This document shows positions 15,781-25,128 of a stretch of 64,000 nucleotides of DNA, piece after piece; within the stretch, counting starts at the first letter, position 1, and each line of letters starts with the position of its first letter. Source of the DNA: SIG307 sp045596385. GTDB lineage: Bacteria; Bacillota; Clostridia; Lachnospirales; Lachnospiraceae. The stretch is taken from positions 8,556 through 72,555 of the forward strand of contig JAZOCC010000004.1 of NCBI GenBank assembly GCA_045596385.1, written 5' to 3'. The notes beneath the pieces are model-generated. The model saw only the letters and a program-made list of their open reading frames with translations, did no database searches and was not told the origin of the DNA. The translations under genes were made by a program, and so were the position numbers.

Positions 15781-16788
15781 ATGAAAAAAGTCGGGTTAAT
15801 CGGTTGCGGAAATATCGCACGGGTACACGGTTGGGTGCTGCAAAACATGGAGAAGGCAGAACTGGTGGCGGTCTGTGATGCGGTAGGTGAAAAAGCAACC
15901 GCTTTTGCGGATCAGTACGGAGATGTAAAAACGAAAGTATACACGGACTGGCATGAGCTTGGCGGGAGCGATGTGGACGTGGTACATATCTGTACGCCTC
16001 ATTATCTTCATGCATCGATGGCAGCGGAATTGCTGCAGTACGGGAAAGCCGTGTTTATGGAAAAGCCATGTGCTGTTTCGAGAGAACAGTTTGCAGAGCT
16101 GCGTCGGGAGGATGTTTTACATTCGGGAAAGTTGGGCTTTTGTTTTCAAAATCGCTACAATGAAACCACATTAGCAGTGGACAGGATGATTGCGGAAGGG
16201 AAAATCGGTGAGGTAACCGGTGGAAGGGCTTTTGTGACCTGGCGGCGGGATGAAGAGTATTATGCGGGAAGTTCGTGGAAAGGCCGCTTGGCTACGGAGG
16301 GAGGAGGTGCCCTCATAAACCAGTCCATTCACACCTTGGATTTATTGTTGCGGTATCTGGGAACGCCGGAACAGGTGGAGGCGACCTGCGCCAATCATCA
16401 TTTAAAGGGCGTCATTGAGGTGGAAGATACGGTGGAAGCGTGGATGGCTTTTGAGGACGGAAAACGAGCGTGCTTTTATGCCTCTAACGGATATGCAGCG
16501 GATGCTCCGGTATTATTGGAGTTGCAGGGCAAGAAGGGTCGTGTTACCGTGAACGGTTCAGAGGTGACTCTTTGGACTGCGGAAGAAGGTGCAAAGCACT
16601 TCTCTTATGAAACAGAAAACGGCATCGGAAAGGGTTATTGGGGATGTGGTCATCAGGCCTGCATCCGGGATTTTTACCGGTGCTTGGAAGAAGGAAGAAG
16701 GTATCAGGGGGATATCAAAGGTGTGGAAACCACCTTTGAAACCATGATGCGTATTTACGAGAAAGGAGAACATACATGGAACAGGTAA
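15781..16788 (+). CDS. Gfo/Idh/MocA family oxidoreductase (A)
   Basis: 335 residues from the ATG at 15781, where AAGGGGGC stands upstream and the Rossmann strand KKVGLIGCGNIARVHG begins at residue 2. EKPCA carries the conserved Lys of the EKP motif, and GGGALINQSIHTLDLL holds the catalytic-loop His. Enzymes of this family oxidise or reduce sugars and cyclitols with NAD(P). It overlaps the next oxidoreductase by 13 bases, so the pair is translationally coupled, and a TIM-barrel isomerase follows. Confidence 0.88.
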   Translation: MKKVGLIGCGNIARVHGWVLQNMEKAELVAVCDAVGEKATAFADQYGDVKTKVYTDWHELGGSDVDVVHICTPHYLHASMAAELLQYGKAVFMEKPCAVSREQFAELRREDVLHSGKLGFCFQNRYNETTLAVDRMIAEGKIGEVTGGRAFVTWRRDEEYYAGSSWKGRLATEGGGALINQSIHTLDLLLRYLGTPEQVEATCANHHLKGVIEVEDTVEAWMAFEDGKRACFYASNGYAADAPVLLELQGKKGRVTVNGSEVTLWTAEEGAKHFSYETENGIGKGYWGCGHQACIRDFYRCLEEGRRYQGDIKGVETTFETMMRIYEKGEHTWNR

Positions 16789-17930
16789 GACTGGGTATTA
16801 TCGGAATCGGAGGAATGGGAACCAATCACGCCAACAATCTTTTAAAGGGCTTGGTGCCGGAAATGCGGTTATCTGCTGTGGCAGATATCAGTCAGAACAG
16901 ACTGGACTTTGCGAAGGAAAACTTCCCGGCAGATGTGGCGGTATTTGACGACGGAAGAAAGTTAATTGACTCCGGGACTTGTGATGCGGTACTGATTGCA
17001 ACGCCTCACTACTTACATCCGGAATTTGTTATCTACGCCTTGGAGCATGGTGTTCATGCCATCAGCGAAAAGCCGGCAGGCGTGTATACGAAGCAGGTAC
17101 GTGAGATGAACGAGGTGGCTGCAAAGAGTGATGCGGTGTTTGCCATTATGTTGAATCAGCGTACCAACTGTGTGTACCGGAAGCTTCATGACATGATTGA
17201 GAGTGGTGAGCTGGGTGCCATGAAGCGTATGAACTGGATTATTACCGACTGGTATCGTACCCAGGCGTACTACGATGCGGCAGGCTGGAAGGCTACCTGG
17301 GACGGCGAGGGCGGCGGTGTATTGTTGAACCAGAGCCCGCACCAGTTGGATTTGTTGCAGTGGTTGTGCGGCTTGCCGACCAAGGTCAGAGCCTTTTGTC
17401 ACGAGGCAAAGTGGCATGATATTGAGGTGGAGGATGATGTGACTGCGTATCTGGAATTTGAAAACGGGGCTACCGGCGTGTTTGTAACTACCACCGGCGA
17501 TGCACCGGGCACCAATCGTTTGGAGTTAACTTTCGAGATGGGCAAAATCGTATGCGAATACGATAAGCTTACGTATTATAAGCTGGCGGAAAACGAAAGA
17601 ACCTTCTGTATGACGGAAAAGGAAGGCTTCAAAAAGCCGGATATGACTTGCATCGAGATTGAGACCGACGGAAAGAACGAGCAGCATGTGGGCGTATTAA
17701 AAGCCTTTGCAGACCGGATTTTACACGGCGGCAAACTGGTGGCGGACGGCGCAGAGGGTATCCGCGGATTGACCTTATCCAATGCCATGCATTTGTCTTC
17801 CTGGCTGGATAAGACCATTGAGTTGCCGTTCGATGAGGAGTTGTTCTTGGCGGAACTGAATAAGAAGCGCGCACAGTCCAAGAAAAAAGAGGACAAAGGC
17901 ATTGTGTTTGATACAGAAGGAACGTTCTAG
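16776..17930 (+). CDS. Gfo/Idh/MocA family oxidoreductase (B)
   Basis: 384 residues. Rossmann motif GIIGIGGMGTNHA near the N terminus, EKPAG and GGGVLLNQSPHQLDLLQW are diagnostic. GAAAGGAG precedes the ATG inside the end of gene A. It differs from A in length and is not a recent copy. A pair of such oxidoreductases with an epimerase-fold protein suggests a keto-sugar route, for example oxidation of a sugar or glycoside at C3, further conversion, and re-reduction. Confidence 0.88.
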   Translation: MEQVRLGIIGIGGMGTNHANNLLKGLVPEMRLSAVADISQNRLDFAKENFPADVAVFDDGRKLIDSGTCDAVLIATPHYLHPEFVIYALEHGVHAISEKPAGVYTKQVREMNEVAAKSDAVFAIMLNQRTNCVYRKLHDMIESGELGAMKRMNWIITDWYRTQAYYDAAGWKATWDGEGGGVLLNQSPHQLDLLQWLCGLPTKVRAFCHEAKWHDIEVEDDVTAYLEFENGATGVFVTTTGDAPGTNRLELTFEMGKIVCEYDKLTYYKLAENERTFCMTEKEGFKKPDMTCIEIETDGKNEQHVGVLKAFADRILHGGKLVADGAEGIRGLTLSNAMHLSSWLDKTIELPFDEELFLAELNKKRAQSKKKEDKGIVFDTEGTF

Positions 17931-18017
17931 GGATGTAGAAAGCATACTCGATAACGGATTCAGAAATAAAAAGTGAAGAGGACGGCTGTATGATAAGCCG
18001 GGAAACGGAGAAGAATA

Positions 18018-18878
18018 ATGAATAAGAATTACTTAATATCCGGATTTGCGGACGAGATTGATCAGGATTTGAATATCCAAATTGAGAATTTACAGAAGCT
18101 TGGTATGCGTTACGTTGAGATGCGCGGCGTGGACGGAAACAATTTGATTTTTCATTCCGATGACAAGGTAAAGGAAATCAAGGAACGACTGGATGCGACA
18201 GGAATTGCCCTCTCGGCGCTGGGTTCCCCGCTGGGTAAAATCGGAATTGAAGACCCGTTTGAAAAGCATTTTGAGGAGTTTAAGCGTGCGGTGGAAATTG
18301 CGCATAAGATGGATACCAAGAATATCCGCATGTTTAGTTTCTACATACCGGAGGGCAAAAACGCGGAATATAAGGAGCAGGTATTTGACCGCCTGGGACA
18401 ATTTGTGGACTATGCCGCTACCAATGACGCGGTGCTGTTGCATGAGAACGAAAAGGGCATTTACGGCGAGATGGCGAAAGAGTGCAGAAAACTGATGGAT
18501 GCGTTCTACGGTGACCATTTCAAGGCAATCTTCGACTTTGCGAACTTTGTACAGGCAAAGCAGGATACCTTGGAGGCTTATGAATTACTGAAGGATTATA
18601 TCGCCTATATCCACGTAAAGGACGCCATGTGGGACAACGGCAGTGTCGTACCGGCAGGCATGGGAGACGGCAATGTGGCAGTTATTTTGAAAAATCTGTA
18701 CGTAAACGGTTTTAACGGATTTTTATCATTGGAGCCGCATTTGTTCAATTTCTCCGGCTTTGCAGGATTGGAGCGGGACAAGGATGCGATTGTAGGCGGA
18801 GAGACAAAGGTGTTAAGCGGAGCGGAAGCCTTTGCTCTGGCCCATGAGAGCTTGGTAAAGATATTGGGAGAGATGTAA
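18018..18878 (+). CDS. Sugar phosphate isomerase/epimerase (TIM barrel)
   Basis: 286 residues of the xylose-isomerase-like AP-endonuclease-2 barrel family: ISGFADEI start, LHENEKGIYG (metal Glu), IFDFANFVQA (Asp), YIHVKDA (His/Asp) and LSLEPHL (Glu). The start is at 18018 with GGAGAAG upstream. It is the third gene of the oxidoreductase operon and would isomerise, epimerise or cleave the keto-sugar produced by its partners. Confidence 0.87.
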   Translation: MNKNYLISGFADEIDQDLNIQIENLQKLGMRYVEMRGVDGNNLIFHSDDKVKEIKERLDATGIALSALGSPLGKIGIEDPFEKHFEEFKRAVEIAHKMDTKNIRMFSFYIPEGKNAEYKEQVFDRLGQFVDYAATNDAVLLHENEKGIYGEMAKECRKLMDAFYGDHFKAIFDFANFVQAKQDTLEAYELLKDYIAYIHVKDAMWDNGSVVPAGMGDGNVAVILKNLYVNGFNGFLSLEPHLFNFSGFAGLERDKDAIVGGETKVLSGAEAFALAHESLVKILGEM

Positions 18879-18907
18879 TTGTTAAAAGAATAAGAGTATG
18901 AGTAAGG

Positions 18908-18938
18908 GACCTATGCAATGATGACATAGGTCTCTTTT
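18908..18938 (+). terminator. Intrinsic terminator
   Basis: GACCTATG (18908-18915) with CATAGGTC (18925-18932), then TCTTTT. Confidence 0.75.
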
Positions 18939-19061
18939 ATGATGTGAAAAATCAAATTATGTGATATAATTTGCAATGTAATGGAAAGTCAGGTATGCAG
19001 ATAAAAATAAAAGCATTTGGAGAGAAGCTACAGGGCAAGGAGTACAACGACAGGAGAGAAT

Positions 19062-19688
19062 ATGAGCAGAGATAAGATAAAATGGATATTTTTTGATATG
19101 GGTTCTACTCTGATTGATGAATCGGTTGCGATAGAACACCGCATCAGGGAAGTGATTGAGGGAACCGACATTACATACGAACAATTCATAGAAAAGAAAG
19201 TGTTCTTTGCAAAGCAAAACAAGTCGGCGGATTTGGCGACGTTAGAATATTTCGGATTGAAAAAAACTCCTTGGCATAAGGAAGATGAACGGTTGTACCC
19301 GGAAACTACGGAGTGTCTGGAATATCTTCATAGACATTATAAAATCGGAATTATTGCAAATCAGTCCTTGGGAAGCGAAGGACGTCTGGAACGCTTTGGA
19401 ATTCGGAAGTATATCGATATCGTGGTAGCTTCTGCAGAGGAAGGTGTCGCAAAACCGGATAAGCGCATTTTTGAAATCGCCATGACTAGGACCGGTTGTA
19501 AACCCGAGGAGGCAGTCATGGTAGGCGACCGTTTGGATAACGATATTGTTCCGGCAAATGACTTGGGGATGTATACGATTTGGATTAAGCAAGGAAACTG
19601 GATTTATGCAGAACCGAAGGAGCGGTTGGAATATCCGGATTGGACGATTCGGAGCTTGGATGAGTTGAAAGAACTTATTGTAAAATAA
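19062..19688 (+). CDS. HAD family hydrolase
   Basis: 208 residues from the ATG at 19062, preceded by CAGGAGAG. HAD motif I is FFDMGST (nucleophile D12), motif III lies in AKPDKRIF, and motif IV is GDRLDNDIVPA. In motif I the second Asp of DxD is Gly-Ser, as in some phosphonatase or dehalogenase-like members. A TGATATAAT promoter box lies near 18962-18970. It is followed 14 bases later by a small hydrolase. Confidence 0.85.
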   Translation: MSRDKIKWIFFDMGSTLIDESVAIEHRIREVIEGTDITYEQFIEKKVFFAKQNKSADLATLEYFGLKKTPWHKEDERLYPETTECLEYLHRHYKIGIIANQSLGSEGRLERFGIRKYIDIVVASAEEGVAKPDKRIFEIAMTRTGCKPEEAVMVGDRLDNDIVPANDLGMYTIWIKQGNWIYAEPKERLEYPDWTIRSLDELKELIVK

Positions 19689-19702
19689 GGAGATGGAAAA
19701 GA

Positions 19703-20230
19703 ATGAAGAAGTTGATAATTATGTTTCCGGGCGTGGGCTACAACATGGATTGTCCGCTTATGTACTACACAAGTTTTTTGTACGAGGCGAAGGGATACGA
19801 ACAAATTCATATGAAGTATAACAGTATCTTTTTTGAGCCGGAGTTGACGCGGGAAGAGAAGTCTTTACGAGTAAGAGACTATGTGTGGGAAAAAGTAAAA
19901 GAGATTGATTTTAGTGTGTATGATGAAGTCGTTTTTCTGTCCAAAAGTGTGGGAACTATAGAGGCGGGATTCCTGGCGGAGAAGCTGGGGATAGACCCGG
20001 TGCAGATTTACCTGACTCCGGTGCCGGATGCGCTTCCGTACATTAAAGAAAAGGATACGGTAGTTATGGGAACGGCAGATGAAGTATATCCGGCGTGTAG
20101 GGAGTATTGCGAAGAGCACGGGATAAAGCCGTTGTACATAGACGGAGCAAATCATTCGCTGGAAGTGGAAGGGAAACCGTTTGAGAGTTTGGAGATACTA
20201 AAAGATGTGATGCGATATATTGAGAGGTAG
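19703..20230 (+). CDS. Small alpha/beta hydrolase-like protein
   Basis: 175 residues. Begins KKLIIMFPGVGYNMDCPLMY (oxyanion-type loop), has a nucleophile-elbow-like FLSKSVGTIEA, VVMGTADEVYP and IDGANHSLEVE with the final His. These give the Ser-Asp-His order of a minimal alpha/beta hydrolase without a cap. Substrate unknown. Probably co-transcribed with the HAD gene. Confidence 0.7.
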   Translation: MKKLIIMFPGVGYNMDCPLMYYTSFLYEAKGYEQIHMKYNSIFFEPELTREEKSLRVRDYVWEKVKEIDFSVYDEVVFLSKSVGTIEAGFLAEKLGIDPVQIYLTPVPDALPYIKEKDTVVMGTADEVYPACREYCEEHGIKPLYIDGANHSLEVEGKPFESLEILKDVMRYIER

Positions 20231-20328
20231 AGTATGTGTGAAAACTCTACAGGGTGTATAAATTAAAATAAAAATCATGTAAGATTTCCCATACAAAAGT
20301 GGTGTATATAGGTGAGAGGAGGGTTTGC

Positions 20329-20889
20329 ATGGAAGATAGAAAAATTGTTGGGCTGTTATTTGCCAGGGCAGAGAATGCGATCAGTGAATTGAGTGCAAGG
20401 TTCGGCAAGCAGTTACACCGTATTGCCTATAATATTCTGGGAAATCCAAGGGATGCGGAAGAGTGTACCAATGATACCTATTTGGCGCTCTGGAATGCGA
20501 TTCCGCCGGTATCACCGGACCCTTTGGCACCGTATGTATATCGTACCGGGAGAAATACTGCGTTAAAGAGATTGCACAGAGATACCGCGAAGAAAAGAGA
20601 CAGCCGGTATGATATTTCTTTGGAAGAACTGAACGGTTGCTTGCCGGGAGGAGATTTGGAGCAGGTCATCGATGCGAGGGAATTGGGACGTACGATGGAC
20701 CGGTTTTTGGAATCTAAATCAAGGGAGAGCCGCTATATTTTCATACGACGTTACTGGTACGGGGATTCGGTAGGAGAAATCGCAAGAGAGCTTAGAATGC
20801 AGGAAAATGCGGTTTCTGTCAGACTGAACCGTATTAGGGCAGGGTTGAAGGAGTACCTTAAGAAGGAGGGATATCACTATGGAGCATGA
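20329..20889 (+). CDS. ECF sigma factor (module 1)
   Basis: 186 residues from the ATG at 20329 (GGAGGG upstream). Region 2 is seen in LHRIAYNILGNPRDAEECTNDTYLALW and region 4 in RRYWYGDSVGEIARELRMQENAVSVRLNR as consecutive segments. The start of the next gene overlaps its last 11 bases. It is one of three ECF factors within 8 kb, each coupled to a membrane partner. Confidence 0.9.
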   Translation: MEDRKIVGLLFARAENAISELSARFGKQLHRIAYNILGNPRDAEECTNDTYLALWNAIPPVSPDPLAPYVYRTGRNTALKRLHRDTAKKRDSRYDISLEELNGCLPGGDLEQVIDARELGRTMDRFLESKSRESRYIFIRRYWYGDSVGEIARELRMQENAVSVRLNRIRAGLKEYLKKEGYHYGA

Positions 20890-22300
20890 GGAAATCTTAA
20901 CCGCATTAGAGGAGATTAGTGATCAGCATATTAAAGAGGCAGAGAAGCCTCCGAAGAAGGGGAAGAGAATCTTTTTCAAGATTGCCGTGGCAGCGATATT
21001 GGTAATTGCAGTGGGTGTGGCTGCGTTGTCTGCGCCGGCGAGGATTCGTGCGGATGTCATAGCGGTGGCTTCCGAGTCAAGAGCTATGGAGTGGCCGGAT
21101 CCGGATGATTATAAAGACCATGATGCATGGAGAACAGACGTGGATCAGTGGAATGTCGAGAGAGAGGCGAGGGGTGAAACGACCGCACAGGCGCTGTCGG
21201 GATTGAGCGTCTTTTTTCAAGAGGGGAACGGTCGCTTTTTGCAGACAGAGACGAACGAAAATAAGTTATGGTCTCCGGTGAATGCGTATATCGGATTGGC
21301 CATGACGGCAGAACTGACAGAAGGAGAGACAAAGCAACAGGTGCTTGACTTGCTTGGCGTGGACAATACGGAGGAGCTCCGCAAGCAGGTGAGCGCGGTA
21401 TGGGAAAGTGCATATCAGGACGATTCCAACGAGGTGTGCGTGCTTGCAAACTCCCTGTGGCTGGAAAACGGATTGCAGTATAACAAAGAGACGACGGATG
21501 CGCTGGGGTACCATTATTATGCGTCTGTGTACCGGGGAGATTTGGGCAGTATCAAGATAAATAAGGACATCGCAGCATGGATTAATAACAATACCGGCAA
21601 TTTTTTAGAGGACAGTACAAAGGGGATTGCACTATCGCCGGAAACCGTTATGGCACTGTATTCCACCTTGTATTTTCAGGCAAAATGGTCGGATGAATTT
21701 TCGGAAAGTAAGAATACGGAAGGTGTGTTTCATGCACCGGACGGAGGTATGCAGGCTGTTTATATGAACAAAAAACTGAAGCAGATGGACTATTACTGGG
21801 GCGAGAACTTCAGTGCGGTGAATCTGTGGTTGAAAAACGGAAGTTGTATGTGGTTTATTCTTCCGGATGAAGGGATGACCGTAAATGATGTACTGGATAA
21901 CGGAACGTACATGGATATGGTTTTATCCGATGAATGGGAGAATTGTAAGTATATGAAAGTCAACCTTTCCGTTCCGAAGTTTGATGTATCCTCTACTATG
22001 GATTTAAGCGACGGACTGAAAGAGATGGGTGCTGCGAATGTGTTTACGGAAGGAACTGCCGAGTTTACAAAGCTTACCGCAGATTCCCCGATTTATTTAA
22101 CCGGGGCGAATCAATCGGTTCGTGTGCAGATTGATGAAGAAGGAGTTAAGGCGGCGGTCTACTTTGAGATGAAGGGCGCAGGAAGTGCTGCACCGCCGGA
22201 GGAGATTATTGATTTTGTATTAGACAGACCGTTTTTGTTTGTAATCGAAAAGGAAAATGTTCCGTTGTTTGCCGGCTGCGTCAATAATCCGGAAAACTAA
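20879..22300 (+). CDS. Membrane-anchored serpin, putative anti-sigma partner of ECF module 1
   Basis: 473 residues. Residues 1-28 are a cytoplasmic stretch (MEHEEILTALEEISDQHIKE) of the type that follows ECF genes; the first residues of 27883 are similar. A membrane segment spans about 33-52. From about 105 to the end is a serpin fold: LWSPVNAYIGLAMTAELTEG, YFQAKWSDEF, KVNLSVPKFDVSS and the C-terminal DRPFLFVI. The reactive-centre loop is about 420-442 and reads EEGVKAAVYFEMKGAGSAAP; the hinge contains V, K, Y, F, E and M, where inhibitory serpins have small residues, so loop insertion may be impaired. The fusion suggests that proteolysis or protease binding outside the cell releases the sigma factor. 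Confidence 0.85.
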   Translation: MEHEEILTALEEISDQHIKEAEKPPKKGKRIFFKIAVAAILVIAVGVAALSAPARIRADVIAVASESRAMEWPDPDDYKDHDAWRTDVDQWNVEREARGETTAQALSGLSVFFQEGNGRFLQTETNENKLWSPVNAYIGLAMTAELTEGETKQQVLDLLGVDNTEELRKQVSAVWESAYQDDSNEVCVLANSLWLENGLQYNKETTDALGYHYYASVYRGDLGSIKINKDIAAWINNNTGNFLEDSTKGIALSPETVMALYSTLYFQAKWSDEFSESKNTEGVFHAPDGGMQAVYMNKKLKQMDYYWGENFSAVNLWLKNGSCMWFILPDEGMTVNDVLDNGTYMDMVLSDEWENCKYMKVNLSVPKFDVSSTMDLSDGLKEMGAANVFTEGTAEFTKLTADSPIYLTGANQSVRVQIDEEGVKAAVYFEMKGAGSAAPPEEIIDFVLDRPFLFVIEKENVPLFAGCVNNPEN

Positions 22301-22311
22301 AAATAGCGCAT

Positions 22312-22364
22312 GAAAGGCTGTTTGGAAGGTGGAGAAAACCACCGGAGAGGCAGCCTTTCTTTTT
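22312..22364 (+). terminator. Intrinsic terminator after the serpin gene
   Basis: GAAAGGCTG (22312-22320) with CAGCCTTTC (22351-22359), inner GGTGG/CCACC, then TTTTT. Confidence 0.85.
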
Positions 22365-22491
22365 GGTGTGAGCACGACGGAAAGAAAAAATAAACGGCAT
22401 TTTCAAATCTTTTAAAAAACATAAGGAAATCTTCCTCGCTTCGTCGTATAATAAGTGAAAGGGGCAAACGCCCCGGTCAGGAGGAAACCAA

Positions 22492-23043
22492 ATGGATCAC
22501 GGTGCCTGTAGCTACCGCCGTTTTCTGGATGGGGAGGAAAGTGCCTTTGACGAGATTATGAAAGAATTGTTTCACGGTTTGGTGTTTTTTGTGGACCGCT
22601 ATGTGCATGATGTGCACGCTGCCGAGGATATTGCCATCGATGCGTTTTCGGATTTGATTGTACATAAGCACCGGTATAACTTCAAGGTGTCGCTAAAGAC
22701 TTATCTGTATATGATAGGCAGAAGCCGGGCTTTGGATTATCTCAAGCACCGGAAGGTGATTGAATTTACGGAGCTGACCGAAGAAACGGAAGTGTCTTCC
22801 GAGGAAAAAACCTTGGAAGAGCAGGTGCTGACCGAGGAACGGAAACGTACCGTAAATGCGGCAATTGAGAAGCTTCCCGAGGACATGCGTGTGGTGATTC
22901 ACCTCATCTATTTTGAGGAGATGACCTACGAGGAAGCGGCGAAGGTTATGAAAAAGAACCGGAAACAGGTGGATAATCTTTTGTATCGCGCAAAAAAGGA
23001 ACTTCGATCCCTATTGGGAGAGGATGGTGAGCTGTTAAAATGA
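22492..23043 (+). CDS. ECF sigma factor (module 2)
   Basis: 183 residues; AGGAGG at the proper distance. Region 2 is around HDVHAAEDIAIDAFSDLIVH and region 4 in IYFEEMTYEEAAKVMKKNRK followed by QVDNLLYRAKKELR. Overlaps the next gene by ATGA. A possible ECF-type promoter, GGAAAT with CGTCGTATAAT about 14 bases on, lies upstream (near 22426-22453) and would allow autoregulation. Confidence 0.88.
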   Translation: MDHGACSYRRFLDGEESAFDEIMKELFHGLVFFVDRYVHDVHAAEDIAIDAFSDLIVHKHRYNFKVSLKTYLYMIGRSRALDYLKHRKVIEFTELTEETEVSSEEKTLEEQVLTEERKRTVNAAIEKLPEDMRVVIHLIYFEEMTYEEAAKVMKKNRKQVDNLLYRAKKELRSLLGEDGELLK

Positions 23044-23717
23044 GAAATTTAGAGGACTGCAAGGCGGAGGTGTTTCGCCGCAGTGAGGAGAGAATAAAAG
23101 AACGGAAAAGAAAACGGAATTGCGTGCTGGCATGCTGTATTCCGTTGTGTCTTCTGCTGGTTGCGGGCGGGCTTTATATCAGACCGTTACTGGAGCCGGT
23201 GGATGAGAGCATGAAATCGGGCGGCACGAATCAGATACCGGACAGGGTGTTGGGTGGTTTGGAGAGCGTGCTGTATGGAGATGCGGGAGAGTACACCTGC
23301 GTGAAGATTACGGACAGAACCGGAGAGACAGAAATGTTCCGATACAGTACGGATAAAGAGATTGTAGGGGGACTGGGCCGTTTTGTGGCAGCGATTTTTA
23401 CATTATCCGAGACAAAGGAGACTTATCCGGCGGACGGATCGGAAAATGATGGGATTGTGGTACCGGAGATGTCTACTGCGGGACAGGACTGGGATACGAT
23501 TCGTGAGGAGTTGGAGGAAAAGTACGGTTTGGATGAGCCGCCGGCAGACTATAAACTTGTTTTCCGGAAGGCCACGGGAGAAGAAGCAGTTTTCCGTTTG
23601 CATGAAAATCATTTGTACAATGAGGAAAATGGTTGCGTTGTGAAGCTTTCCGATGCAATGTCGGCAGAGTTGAAAAAACGGATCGAGAAGGCGCTGGAAG
23701 CAGGGACCGACAAGTAA
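23040..23717 (+). CDS. Single-pass membrane protein, putative anti-sigma partner of module 2
   Basis: 225 residues. Basic cytoplasmic head (MRNLEDCKAEVFRRSEERIK), one membrane helix about 28-48, then an extracytoplasmic domain with no family I recognise. The ATGA overlap with the sigma gene and the topology are those of a dedicated anti-sigma factor; no direct motif proves it. Confidence 0.6.
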   Translation: MRNLEDCKAEVFRRSEERIKERKRKRNCVLACCIPLCLLLVAGGLYIRPLLEPVDESMKSGGTNQIPDRVLGGLESVLYGDAGEYTCVKITDRTGETEMFRYSTDKEIVGGLGRFVAAIFTLSETKETYPADGSENDGIVVPEMSTAGQDWDTIREELEEKYGLDEPPADYKLVFRKATGEEAVFRLHENHLYNEENGCVVKLSDAMSAELKKRIEKALEAGTDK

Positions 23718-23737
23718 AGTAACAGGAGGGAGTCGCT

Positions 23738-25087
23738 ATGGAAGGGAAAGAAAAGAAGAAGCTGAGTAAGAAGATTTGGATGCCGATTATCGTGCTTGTA
23801 CTGTTGGCAGTGTTGTTTGTGCCGTTGCCTTCGGGAACGATGAGCGACGGCGGGACACGGGTGTATTCCGCGCTGACCTATAAGGTGGTGAAATGGCGTC
23901 GTCTGGTTGGTATCGGACGCTATGAGAACACTAGTGTATATTTCTTCCCGAACAATTTCAAGTCCATGAGTACTTTATGGGAACTGGAGGGTGTGGACGA
24001 GAAGGCCTATGCGGTGAATGAAGAGAGCTTCGAAGCGACGGTTCTTGAGATAAGGGAAGACGGTGTTACCGTGGAGCCTCTGGAAGGAGAATGGGAGCGG
24101 AAAAGCAGCGATAGAATTATTTTTTCGACGCAGCTTTTGGATGATATCGATGTGGAACCGGGAGATATCGTGGAAATTATTTATAACGGAACGGTGCGGG
24201 AGTCTTATCCGGCGCAGATTGTGGCGAAGCGTTGGAAGTTCTCCGAACGGTATCGGGAGCTTCCTTATACGGGAGAATGGCTGGACAAAACCACGGCAGA
24301 AAAACTGGAAGACGGTAGATTTGAATCAATCCGGATTACAAAGATATATGCCGATTGTTTCTTGGCTAAGTTTTTGGGGGATGGGGATACGGTAAAGCTG
24401 AACGGGACTCTTTCCGAGGATTGGTGTGCGGGGGACCGGGTGACATGCGCCTATGAAAACTATTATTATGATGCGGAAAGCGGCCTCCGGGAAGCGGATA
24501 TGTTGACCATTGAGCCTTATGTGTGGGCTCCTCATGACGTGGAATGCGCCAAGCCGGTCATTTACCTGTACCCGGAGGAGGAAACGGAAGTTTCTGTGGA
24601 ACTTTCACTTAACGGAGACCTGACTTGCACTTATCCGGCGTGTAATGAGGGATGGAAGGTAACGGCTCTACCGGACGGAACGCTTACGGATGCCAAGGGG
24701 CAAACCTACAATTACCTTTACTGGGAAGGGGAGGCGGAGATGGCCTATGATTTCTCGGAAGGATTTTGTGTAAAGGGTGAGGATACGGCAGCCTTTTTGG
24801 AAGAGACATTGGAAGACCTGGGACTTACCCGTCGGGAGGCCAATGAGTTTATTGTGTATTGGTTGCCTATGATGGAGCTGAATCCGTACAATCTCATTTC
24901 TTTCCAGACAGAGAATTACACAGATGCGGCGAAGCTTACCGTAAGTCCGGCGCCGGATACCGTAATCCGTGTATTTATGGTATGGAAGGGTGCGGAAGAG
25001 TTTGCGGAATTTCCGGAACAGGAGCTTACCGCACCGGAGCGTACCGGCTTTACGGTTGTGGAATGGGGCGGAACGGAAGTGAAATAG
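23738..25087 (+). CDS. Membrane-anchored extracytoplasmic protein, KPVIYLYP family
   Basis: 449 residues. One N-terminal membrane helix (about 14-32). Residues about 85-150 resemble a DUF3221-like OB fold (VLEIREDGVTVEPLEGEWER, then VEPGDIVEIIYNG). The C-terminal 190 residues begin CAKPVIYLYPEEETEVSVEL, a domain I have seen in other Firmicutes without assigned function. AGGAGG upstream; 20 bases after the previous gene, so part of the module 2 operon. Probably an envelope protein made or sensed by this sigma system. Confidence 0.6.
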   Translation: MEGKEKKKLSKKIWMPIIVLVLLAVLFVPLPSGTMSDGGTRVYSALTYKVVKWRRLVGIGRYENTSVYFFPNNFKSMSTLWELEGVDEKAYAVNEESFEATVLEIREDGVTVEPLEGEWERKSSDRIIFSTQLLDDIDVEPGDIVEIIYNGTVRESYPAQIVAKRWKFSERYRELPYTGEWLDKTTAEKLEDGRFESIRITKIYADCFLAKFLGDGDTVKLNGTLSEDWCAGDRVTCAYENYYYDAESGLREADMLTIEPYVWAPHDVECAKPVIYLYPEEETEVSVELSLNGDLTCTYPACNEGWKVTALPDGTLTDAKGQTYNYLYWEGEAEMAYDFSEGFCVKGEDTAAFLEETLEDLGLTRREANEFIVYWLPMMELNPYNLISFQTENYTDAAKLTVSPAPDTVIRVFMVWKGAEEFAEFPEQELTAPERTGFTVVEWGGTEVK

Positions 25088-25128
25088 ACATAAAGTGAAG
25101 AAGGTGTGGAATGTGAAGGGGCGATAGG

